A DNA stretch of 64,000 nucleotides from Sphingobacteriaceae bacterium GW460-11-11-14-LB5 (GTDB lineage Bacteria; Bacteroidota; Bacteroidia; Sphingobacteriales; Sphingobacteriaceae). A program made the position numbers and the translations under genes. Below the pieces are notes generated by a model that was given only the letters and a program-made list of their open reading frames with translations, did no database searches and was not told the origin of the DNA. Shown here one piece after another: positions 43,842 to 51,825 of this stretch. The stretch is taken from contig CP021237.1 of the NCBI GenBank assembly GCA_002151545.1, positions 2,480,001-2,544,000 of the forward strand, given 5' to 3'. Each line of letters opens with the position of its first letter. Position 1 is the first letter of the stretch.

Positions 43842-46742
43842 TTAAAACTGAAGGTTAACACCAAAATTGAATATCCGCTGATTGGGCACATTTCCGATCA
43901 ACACTTCCGGATCTACCCCATCCAAGGTTGTAGCGGTTAACAGGTTAAGACCATTGGCAAATACCCTCACATTGGTCAAGCCGATTAACTTGATCAGGTG
44001 GCCAGGTAAACTGTAACCTATTTCTACATTTCTTAATCTTAAATAGTTGCCGTTTTTCACCCAGAAAGAAGAAACCTGGCTATTATTTGGGTTATTGCCA
44101 ACACTTAAACGTGGGTATTCTGCCTGCGAAGCGGTAGCAGGTGTCCATCTTAACAAGCTACTTTCTAAGGCTTGTCCATATCCGCCGGCTGCACCGGTTG
44201 ATGCAAAATTGATAAAGTTGAAATACACATTTCTGTTTGCTTTACCATTTAAGGTGAATGAAAAATCCAATCCTTTATAATTGATCCCACCTGTTAAACC
44301 ATAAAAGAAAACAGGCTTGGTACTGCCGATCGCGGTCATATCGTAAGTATTGATGATGCCATCGTTATTTAAATCCTTATATTTTAAATCGCCCGGAACC
44401 GGGAGGTAACCATCAACCTTTGGTCCGTTGTTAATTTCTGCAGTGTTGTTGTAAAAACCATCAGCCACATAACCAAAAGTTTGCCCCACAGGCTGGCCGG
44501 TTCTGTATTCGTAAGCATTTTTTCTAAAAGGTTCATCATTAAAAATCACTTTGCTTGCGCTCCACGAACCATTTGCAGTAATAAAATACCTGAAGTTGTT
44601 GATCTGATTTTGATAGCCAAGCCCCAGCTCAATACCCGAATATTGGTTTTTACCTATATTCTCAGGCGGCAAAACAGCTCCAATTACTGCACTTGCATTT
44701 GTTCTCCTGGTTTGCAACAGATCGTAATAACTATTCCTATAATAATCGGCGGTTAACCATACTTTATCCTTTAACATCGAAACATCTAAGCCGATATTAA
44801 ATTTCTTGGCTTTCTCCCAGGTAATATTTGGGTTAGCCAGCGGTCCTTCATCTTTTGTACTTGAAGTGGTCAGCGGATTTCTGCTGTAAAAGGTATCGCC
44901 ATTATCAAAGTTTTGCAGGTATTGGAAATACCCGGCTGCTGCATTTGTAGCGGTTAAACCGTAAGATGTTCTCAGTTTTAATGAATTAACTGTGTTTTTT
45001 AAATTGGCAAAAAAACTTTCGCTGGCGATGTTCCATCCTAAACCAACTGATGGAAAGAAGCCCCACTGGTCTCCCGCTTTATAACGGTCGTAACCCATGT
45101 ACGAAGTGGCAAGTTCCAATAAATACTTATTATCGTAATCGTAATTAAACCTTCCACCCAGCGATTGATTAACCTGCGATAGAGCGCCACCCAAAACGTA
45201 ACTGTCCCGTATAAATAACAATTGCGCTTTAAAGGTATTTTTATCGATTGTTTTATCATAGCCCAGATCGAAACGAGAAAATATCTGCTGGTTTAAATCT
45301 GTTGGAGAAGAACTATTCGATTGCGTACCATCGCCCCCTATTGTTTTATAACTCGTTTGGTTTGTAACTGGATTTATAACCGGCGAATACACTGCAAAAG
45401 ATTTACTTCTGTTAATGTTTTCGTTATAGTAGGAATTGAAAGATATTGCGCCACTGGCATACAAACCAGGCAAAAAAGTATCGAGCTTTTGCATTAACGA
45501 TACATCTGCCCCTAAATTTCTATTAACCGACGGCCTGTATCCCGATTTTATCGACATCCCATACAGGTTATTTTGAAACTCGGTGTTTCCCCCCAGCGAG
45601 CCATTTTCGTTAAATTTCGGATAGGCATTATTGGGCGTAGTTAACAATGTGCTATAAATACTGGCTATTGTAGATCCGGGTTGATTACTGTTTCTTATTC
45701 TCCCAAACAAGCTTAAACTGAGCGTAGTACTATTGGTTAAATCAACATCGATATTACTTCTGAAAGAATACCGCTTAAAACTATTGTTCGTTTCATAAGT
45801 ATTGATAGAAGGATCGGTAACTAAAAAACCACTTTGACTCAGGTAATCGAGGTCTACAAAATACCTTACCTTGTTGCTTCCACCTCTTAAGTTGAGGTTC
45901 TGTCTGCTTACAGGGGCGGTAGCTTTTAAAATTTCATCAGTCCAGTTTACATTGGGGTGCGTAAAAGGATTTGTACCATTTTTATACTTATCTAAATCGG
46001 CTGCTGTATAAATGGCTTGACGCCCGTCGTTTGCCAGCGCCTCATTAAATAAGGTGGCATAATTAAATGCATCCAGAAATTTAGGCCGTTCAATTTGCTG
46101 CTGAATACCGTACTGACTGGTGAAGGTAATCTGCTTAGGCATATTTGCACCGCGTTTGGTCGTGATCAGTAACATTCCGTCAGCGGCTTTCATGCCATAT
46201 AGCGCAGTTCCCAGTGCATCTTTTATGACTGAAATGCTTTCTATTTGCTCAGGATCGATACTGAGATACGAACGTGGTACACCATCAATTACAACCAATG
46301 GCGTTCTTCCCCTTAGCGATATAGCAGGTTCGTCAGAACCCAACTGAAAATTATTTTGAACCACGTACAAACCTGGCAGTTTCCCATACAACATTAAACC
46401 AACCTGTGGCGTAGGAAAACTCTTTAGCTCTTCTCCACTTACAGTAGCCGAAGATTGAATTCTTTTTACATTTTTCTGCGTTCCAAATAAAACCGGAACA
46501 TCGTGGTCTGGCAAAGTTAAGGCTACAGAATTCCTGAGTTTGTTTCTCAGAGAATCTCTCAAATTCGATAATGAATCGTTGGGAATTTGTTTACTATTTT
46601 TTTTGGCCGGCGAGGGCACCTGAAATTTCTTGCTTGAATTGGTAAGGTTTGGGAATGCCAAAACATCAACACTGTTTGCCAAGAATAACAGCACCCCAAA
46701 CAGCGTCATCCGCTTTATAATCGAAGTATAAGTTCCGCTCAT
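43842..46742 (-). CDS. SusC-like TonB-dependent importer lacking the usual N-terminal domain (PUL A, first pair)
   Basis: The 966-residue outer-membrane protein has a signal peptide (FGVLLFLANSVDVLAF) but then a polar, Lys/Asn/Ser-rich stretch (about 35-75) instead of the carboxypeptidase-D-like domain. The TonB-box-like segment reads DVPVLFGTQKN, and the plug follows with VSGEELKSFPTPQVGLMLYG and LVVIDGVPRSYLS. The barrel ends in NFGVNLQF. The short N-terminus could alter signalling or energisation. It is the first gene of the operon, divergent from the HTCS gene, with direct repeats in the 620 bp between them. Confidence 0.92.
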   Translation of the reverse strand: MSGTYTSIIKRMTLFGVLLFLANSVDVLAFPNLTNSSKKFQVPSPAKKNSKQIPNDSLSNLRDSLRNKLRNSVALTLPDHDVPVLFGTQKNVKRIQSSATVSGEELKSFPTPQVGLMLYGKLPGLYVVQNNFQLGSDEPAISLRGRTPLVVIDGVPRSYLSIDPEQIESISVIKDALGTALYGMKAADGMLLITTKRGANMPKQITFTSQYGIQQQIERPKFLDAFNYATLFNEALANDGRQAIYTAADLDKYKNGTNPFTHPNVNWTDEILKATAPVSRQNLNLRGGSNKVRYFVDLDYLSQSGFLVTDPSINTYETNNSFKRYSFRSNIDVDLTNSTTLSLSLFGRIRNSNQPGSTIASIYSTLLTTPNNAYPKFNENGSLGGNTEFQNNLYGMSIKSGYRPSVNRNLGADVSLMQKLDTFLPGLYASGAISFNSYYNENINRSKSFAVYSPVINPVTNQTSYKTIGGDGTQSNSSSPTDLNQQIFSRFDLGYDKTIDKNTFKAQLLFIRDSYVLGGALSQVNQSLGGRFNYDYDNKYLLELATSYMGYDRYKAGDQWGFFPSVGLGWNIASESFFANLKNTVNSLKLRTSYGLTATNAAAGYFQYLQNFDNGDTFYSRNPLTTSSTKDEGPLANPNITWEKAKKFNIGLDVSMLKDKVWLTADYYRNSYYDLLQTRRTNASAVIGAVLPPENIGKNQYSGIELGLGYQNQINNFRYFITANGSWSASKVIFNDEPFRKNAYEYRTGQPVGQTFGYVADGFYNNTAEINNGPKVDGYLPVPGDLKYKDLNNDGIINTYDMTAIGSTKPVFFYGLTGGINYKGLDFSFTLNGKANRNVYFNFINFASTGAAGGYGQALESSLLRWTPATASQAEYPRLSVGNNPNNSQVSSFWVKNGNYLRLRNVEIGYSLPGHLIKLIGLTNVRVFANGLNLLTATTLDGVDPEVLIGNVPNQRIFNFGVNLQF

Positions 46743-46823
46743 TTAAAATAATTTATTTTGTTTATAATTTTATTATGCAGAAGGCAACGACTCTCCATGC
46801 TGCGCGAAAATTTTAATCATTCC

Positions 46824-46860
46824 GCATACTGATAGCCAGCATGATTACTGCATACTGCAT
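46824..46860. promoter_or_regulatory. Direct repeats upstream of the first susC
   Basis: GCATACTG occurs twice (46824-46831 and 46850-46857), 26 bp start to start, and the second overlaps a tandem ACTGCAT-ACTGCAT (46847-46860). The repeats lie 82-118 bp before the susC start codon, where an activator would bind. The AraC-type output domain of the divergent HTCS is the natural candidate. The role is inferred. Confidence 0.45.
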
Positions 46861-47191
46861 TAATGGTGAGCATGTACTCACATTTATTCTATTGATAATG
46901 GATTGTATTTATGCCTTAAGCATAGGTATTAGAAATTTTGATTCGTTTTCTGCGACTAGCAAATGGAAAAGCGGGTATATGCAAAACGGCATATTGCCCC
47001 ATTGGTTAGGGATAAGTTTCATGGTTTGGTTATCTTTTGATTAGCTGATTTGAATTATTCAATTTAAAGTCGTGAATAGACTGTACTTGAGTTGGTGTGG
47101 TTAGCTTTTCTTCATATCCTCTGGTTTGGTCAGTTTATTTAATCGATAGTTTCTGTGCCACTGGTTATTGTGGAATAGTTAGCTCAATTTC

Positions 47192-47236
47192 GTTAAACCA
47201 AAACTGGCGCATTATTCCCTAAAAAAGGTCGAAAAT
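47192..47236 (+). promoter_or_regulatory. Intergenic motif shared with the region before cysE
   Basis: TTAAACCAAAA, CTGGCGCA, CTAAAAA and TCGAAAAT are found in order here, as at 17459-17506. This copy lies about 130 bp before the HTCS start codon. The similar spacing suggests a real shared element; its role is unknown. Confidence 0.35.
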
Positions 47237-47363
47237 TGTAAATGAAAGGGTAGAAAAACCGTAATCCTTTAATATTTTAATAAGTTCGCACTATATTTAA
47301 AGGAAATACATCAAAGGCTTTTCTTCCATAGCGATAAGATGGCCAAAAAACTAGCTTAATTTT

Positions 47364-50300
47364 ATGAAACTGCGTTTAATCGCTTTATGGTTTTTCCCAA
47401 TGCTTTTTATTTGCACCACTTTGTGTGCCCAGAAGCATCTTGTTTTTAACCACCTCAGGATGGAAAATGGTTTGTCGCAAAATTCGGTGATGGCCATAAC
47501 GCAAGACAAAAACCAGTTTATCTGGATGGGTACCAGACATGGGTTAAACCGCTATGATGGCTACCGTTTTAAAATTTACAACAATAGCTCCGATAACCTC
47601 AACAGCCTTTCAGATAATGTAATTAACACGCTATTGAGTGATAGCAAAGGAAGATTGTGGGTAGGTACAGAAAACGGACTGAATATTTACAATGATAAAA
47701 ACGATCATTTTTATCGCATCAATAAACGGAGCTCTGCAAATTCTTTTAGCTGCGATTCGGTAGAATGTATATATGAAGATCCTCAAAAAAACATCTGGGT
47801 AGGCACATATAACGGCCTCAACCTGGTTATCGATACCGAAAAGCAGATTTTCAAGAAATTTCTTTTCGATAAACCCAATTATAAATCTGCACTCAACTGT
47901 ATTTTCTCAATTTTTAAAGACGAAAAACAAAACCTTTGGGTAGGTACTTATAATGGTTTGGTACGTATTTATCAGGTTAAGGGTAAATACCACTTTGAGA
48001 TTTTCAGGCATAATCCCAACAATAAGAACAGCATCAGTTCTAATGCCGTAAAAAGTATCGTAATCGATAAACAAAAGCGGCTTTGGTTAGGCACCTACAA
48101 CGGCTTAAACCTATTCGATTACGAACACAAAACCTTTAAACGCTATCAGACCAGTGCTACGGATCCAAATTCGATCATTAATAACGATATCAGGAAACTC
48201 ACCCGCGATAAAGTAGGCAACATTTGGATTGGCACACAGGAAGGGTTGAGTATCCTCGATCCAAATACCCGGAAATTTAGCAATTACCGTTACGATCCGG
48301 AGCAACCAGACGGATTGAGCCAAAATTCTATCCATAGTATTTTCCAGGATCTTAACGGCTCAGTTTATTTGGGGACTTATTACAAAGGTGCAAATGTGGT
48401 TTACCCCTCTGCAACACCCTTTACCGTTTTTAGAAATTCGAAGACACGGCAAGGTTTGAGCAGCGATATTGTGAGTGCTATGGTCGAGGATCAAAACCAT
48501 AACCTGTGGATTGGTACCGAAGGTGGTGGTTTAAATTACGTAAACAGAAGCAACCATACCTTTACCTATTATAAATTAGAGCCAAACAGCAACAACGGCC
48601 TCAACTCCAACTTAATTAAAACCTTGTGCCTCGATAAAACCGGGCAGCTACTGGTGGGTACACACCGCGGTGGTTTATACCTGTTTAATGCCGCAGGTCA
48701 TAATTTCAAGAAAATAATCAATGTTAAAAATAAAAAAAACAACCCCGGGGGTTCAGAAGTCATTGCAATAACTGAAGATAGCGATGGTACGGTTTGGGTA
48801 GGCTCAAGGGATGGATTATCGACACTAAAAAAAACAAATGGCCTTTACGCCGCTACAACGGTTAAAAGTCCTTTAGAGCAGAACCTGAGAAACAAATATA
48901 TTCAGGTTATATTTGAAGATAAGGCCAAAAATCTATGGATCGGAACGATGGCCGGATTATATGCTTATCACCCAGCCACTAAAAGGATTACAGCCTATTA
49001 TAAGAATAAAACCAAACCAGGAAGTTTAAATTCCGATCACATTAATTGTATTGTTCAAATACAGAATGGAAATATTTGCGTTGGAACTTCATTTGGAGGT
49101 TTAAGTATTTTCGATAATAAAAGTAGAAAATTCAAGAATTACAACGAAAAAGATGGCCTGCCAAACAGTAATGTTTTGGGCATCATTGAAGATGAAGAAA
49201 ACAACCTGTGGATTAGTACTGATAAGGGACTTTCTAAATTGATTACCAAAACAGGGAGATTTATTAATTATACCAAAAGCGACGGGCTTGCCGGTAATGA
49301 TTTTAATATCCGTTCGTTTTTAAAAGATAGTCGTGGTGAATTGTTTTTCGGTGGTTACGATGGTTTAACCGCCTTTTATCCCAGCCAGATTGATATAAAT
49401 AGCAATCGGAATGTTGCGCCAATCACGTTTACCGAACTCAAACTGTTCGATAAACCAGTGGCGGTAAATGCTCCCGACGGGCTGTTGAATGAAGATATCA
49501 AAAGCATCAAACAGATAACGTTTAAACACGACAACAATAATTTTAGCCTCGATTTCGCCTTATTAAACTACATTAAACCAGAAAAAAACAGTTACCGTTA
49601 TATCCTGAAAGGCCATAGTAAAGATTGGGTAAAAACCGATGTACCAAGTGTCACGTATAGCGATCTTCCGGCCGGCAATTATACCTTTATCGTAACCGGA
49701 AATAATAACGATGGAAATCCGGGCAACAAACCTGCGAGCCTTAAAATCACTGTGCTTCCACCCTTCTGGGCTACCTGGTGGGCCTATCTAATTTATCTGG
49801 CCTGCTTTTCGGGTTTACTGTTTTTAATTGTACGTTATCTTTTTGTTCGTGCTTTGCTTAAACGGACAGAAGACATTCAGAAAATGAAACTGAATTTCTT
49901 TACCTATGTGGCCCACGAAATCAGAACGCCGCTTACCCTAATTCTAGGTCCCTTAGAAAATCTTTCCAAACAATATCAAACCGATACGGAACTCAACCGG
50001 CAAATTATTCCGATAAAAAATAATGCCAACAGGTTAATGCGGCTTATTACCGAATTAATGGATTTTAGAAAGGCTGAAACCGGGCACCTTACCCTACACG
50101 TTACGGAAGATAATATCGTCGATTTCATCAACGAAATTTTCATTTCCTTCTCTCATCTTGCCCAGACAAATGATATACAATATGAATTTGTACGCGGCCA
50201 GGAAAACATCAGTCTGTTTTTTGATAAAAGGCAGCTCGAAAAAGTATTGTTCAACCTATTATCAAATGCATTTAAATTCTGCGATAAAGGTGGTAAAATT

Positions 50301-51461
50301 TCTGTCACGCTCGTGGATATGGATAATGAAGTAGCGATTAGCATTGCAGATAACGGACTGGGTATACCTGCAGAAAGTTTAAAGAATCTTTTTAGCGATT
50401 ATTTCCAGGTAGATGAGCAACACTCCAACCAAATTGGTTCAGGAATAGGTCTGGCGCTTTCTAAAGCGATAGTTGAGGAACATAAAGGACATATTGCTGT
50501 AGAAAGTACACCTGCTGAAAATGGTGAGCGTGGTTTCACCAATTTTACGGTGAGGTTAAAGAAAGGAAAATCGCATTTTAAAACAGCGATTTTTGATGGG
50601 GCAAAAGATTATCCTACCCATCCTAATATCTACACGCAACAGCCCGAAAAAGAGCTAAACATTTTAAAACCTGAAAAAGAAACTGATCTTTCCACCGAAA
50701 CCATATTAGTGGTGGAGGACAATAGTGAAATCAGGCAATTAATCGCATCACTCATTGGCGGTCATTACCTCGTAGCAGAAAGTGAAAATGGATTAATGGG
50801 TTGGGAAACGGCTGTAGAAACACTGCCCGACCTGATTATCTGCGATATCATGATGCCCATAATGGATGGTATTGAACTTTGCCGCAGGTTGAAGGAAGAT
50901 GAGCGGACCAGCCACATCCCGGTTATTATCCTTACTGCCCGCTCCTCACATATCCACCAGGTGAGTGGCCTGGAAACCGGCGCTGATGCCTATATCACCA
51001 AACCTTTCAGCCCTGAATTGCTTTTACTGAATGTTCGTAATTTACTGATGTCCAGACAGGTAATGCGTCAAAAATTCCTGAAACACATCCATTTACAGCC
51101 AAAAGAGCTCACCATTAATGCTATTGACGAAGCTTTTATGTTAAAACTGTTAAAATACATTGACGAACACATTACGGATGAAGATTTTGGGGTATCTGAA
51201 CTGGCTTCGATGGTTGGAATGAGCAGACCTGTTTTGTATAAAAAAATCAGAAACCTCACCAACCTCTCTGTAAATGACTTTGTTAAATCGATACGTTTAA
51301 AGAAAGCGATGGAACTGTTTAAACAAAATAGATTTACCATTTATGAAGTAGCTTATCAGGTTGGCTTTAACGATCCAAAATATTTTAGCAGGGAGTTTAA
51401 AAAACAGTTTGGAAAAAGCCCGCGTGCTTTTATGAACGGAAGTGAAGAAGAGGATGTTTAA
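47364..51461 (+). CDS. Hybrid two-component system regulator (HTCS) of the PULs
   Basis: The 1365-residue protein is a one-polypeptide sensor and regulator. A signal peptide (LCAQ) leads to two blocks of Reg_prop beta-propeller repeats (about 25-650; recurring WVGTYNGL, IWIGT, LWVGT) and a Y_Y_Y domain (about 725-790). One membrane segment follows (about 803-827), then HisKA with His851 (VAHEIRTPLTL), HATPase (about 950-1070; DNGLGIP), a receiver with Asp1161 (CDIMMPIMDG) and a C-terminal AraC-type HTH (about 1260-1360; RLKKAMELFKQNRFTIYEVA). Binding of an oligosaccharide in the periplasm would phosphorylate the receiver and turn on the susCD operons. It is divergent from PUL A and its stop faces PUL B. 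All key residues are present. Confidence 0.95.
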   Translation: MKLRLIALWFFPMLFICTTLCAQKHLVFNHLRMENGLSQNSVMAITQDKNQFIWMGTRHGLNRYDGYRFKIYNNSSDNLNSLSDNVINTLLSDSKGRLWVGTENGLNIYNDKNDHFYRINKRSSANSFSCDSVECIYEDPQKNIWVGTYNGLNLVIDTEKQIFKKFLFDKPNYKSALNCIFSIFKDEKQNLWVGTYNGLVRIYQVKGKYHFEIFRHNPNNKNSISSNAVKSIVIDKQKRLWLGTYNGLNLFDYEHKTFKRYQTSATDPNSIINNDIRKLTRDKVGNIWIGTQEGLSILDPNTRKFSNYRYDPEQPDGLSQNSIHSIFQDLNGSVYLGTYYKGANVVYPSATPFTVFRNSKTRQGLSSDIVSAMVEDQNHNLWIGTEGGGLNYVNRSNHTFTYYKLEPNSNNGLNSNLIKTLCLDKTGQLLVGTHRGGLYLFNAAGHNFKKIINVKNKKNNPGGSEVIAITEDSDGTVWVGSRDGLSTLKKTNGLYAATTVKSPLEQNLRNKYIQVIFEDKAKNLWIGTMAGLYAYHPATKRITAYYKNKTKPGSLNSDHINCIVQIQNGNICVGTSFGGLSIFDNKSRKFKNYNEKDGLPNSNVLGIIEDEENNLWISTDKGLSKLITKTGRFINYTKSDGLAGNDFNIRSFLKDSRGELFFGGYDGLTAFYPSQIDINSNRNVAPITFTELKLFDKPVAVNAPDGLLNEDIKSIKQITFKHDNNNFSLDFALLNYIKPEKNSYRYILKGHSKDWVKTDVPSVTYSDLPAGNYTFIVTGNNNDGNPGNKPASLKITVLPPFWATWWAYLIYLACFSGLLFLIVRYLFVRALLKRTEDIQKMKLNFFTYVAHEIRTPLTLILGPLENLSKQYQTDTELNRQIIPIKNNANRLMRLITELMDFRKAETGHLTLHVTEDNIVDFINEIFISFSHLAQTNDIQYEFVRGQENISLFFDKRQLEKVLFNLLSNAFKFCDKGGKISVTLVDMDNEVAISIADNGLGIPAESLKNLFSDYFQVDEQHSNQIGSGIGLALSKAIVEEHKGHIAVESTPAENGERGFTNFTVRLKKGKSHFKTAIFDGAKDYPTHPNIYTQQPEKELNILKPEKETDLSTETILVVEDNSEIRQLIASLIGGHYLVAESENGLMGWETAVETLPDLIICDIMMPIMDGIELCRRLKEDERTSHIPVIILTARSSHIHQVSGLETGADAYITKPFSPELLLLNVRNLLMSRQVMRQKFLKHIHLQPKELTINAIDEAFMLKLLKYIDEHITDEDFGVSELASMVGMSRPVLYKKIRNLTNLSVNDFVKSIRLKKAMELFKQNRFTIYEVAYQVGFNDPKYFSREFKKQFGKSPRAFMNGSEEEDV

Positions 51462-51535
51462 AATGGAAAATGTAAGCTGGATGATGGAATTTAATCCGGA
51501 ATAGATTAATACTCTTATTTTTCATTTACTGGATT

Positions 51536-51563
51536 CGTCATCCTGAGCGGAGTCGAAGGATCT
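51536..51563. repeat. REP-like dispersed repeat fragment
   Basis: CGTCATCCTGAGCGGAGTCG followed by AAGGATCT is a word common to intergenic repeats of this phylum; related forms occur at 51763 and 58525. Here only one arm is clear. Confidence 0.55.
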
Positions 51564-51642
51564 ACCGGGTAAATTTTACATATTTGACTGAACGTGATTT
51601 GACGAAGGTGCGGTGTGAGACACATACCCGAAAATCATAATC

Positions 51643-51736
51643 CGTCATTGCGAGAAGGCTTTTTCAGCGGACAGCTTGTCCCGACCTTTCGGGGAAGCAA
51701 TCTTTCTAGCAAGGATGGCTAGCTGGAAAGATTGCT
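51643..51736. repeat. REP-like palindromic repeat
   Basis: The element starts CGTCATTGCGAG and contains AGCAATCTTTCTAGC and GCTAGCTGGAAAGATTGCT as near-perfect inverted arms around AAGGATG. It is able to form a strong hairpin in either transcript of the convergent genes. Confidence 0.7.
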
Positions 51737-51762
51737 CTACTAAACGCTGTGGTAAAAAAAAT

Positions 51763-51816
51763 GGAGAAACCATTAATTAGATTTCTCCATTTCGCTACGC
51801 TTCAGTCGAAATGACG
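51763..51816. repeat. REP-like palindromic repeat
   Basis: GGAGAAACC, GATTTCTCCATTTCG and CTTCAGTCGAAATGACGA repeat, in inverted form, the CGTCATTTCGA and GAGAAATCT words of the element at 58525. It lies 10 bp before the stop of the GH36 gene, on its 3' side. Confidence 0.65.
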
Positions 51817-51825
51817 AATACCATA

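Larger units (their letters stand above)
46743..47363. other. Divergent intergenic region between PUL A and the HTCS gene
   Basis: This 621 bp stretch separates the first SusC and the regulator gene. It holds direct repeats (46824-46857) placed about 80-115 bp upstream of susC, a 13-bp AT-rich palindrome (47050-47062), and a conserved motif at 47192-47236. A 67-codon plus-strand ORF at 46841 lies across the repeats and looks like a chance frame. Confidence 0.6.
51462..51825. other. Intergenic repeat region between the HTCS gene and PUL B
   Basis: The 364 bp gap where the HTCS and PUL B converge holds three REP-like palindromic sequences (51536-51563, 51643-51736, 51763-51816). No coding sequence is supported; these stems probably terminate or insulate the two transcripts. 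Confidence 0.7.

Noticed and set aside
46841..47044. 67-codon plus-strand ORF before the HTCS gene
   Set aside because: It runs across the direct repeats and operator-like region, has no family match and lies in the divergent control region. Probably chance.
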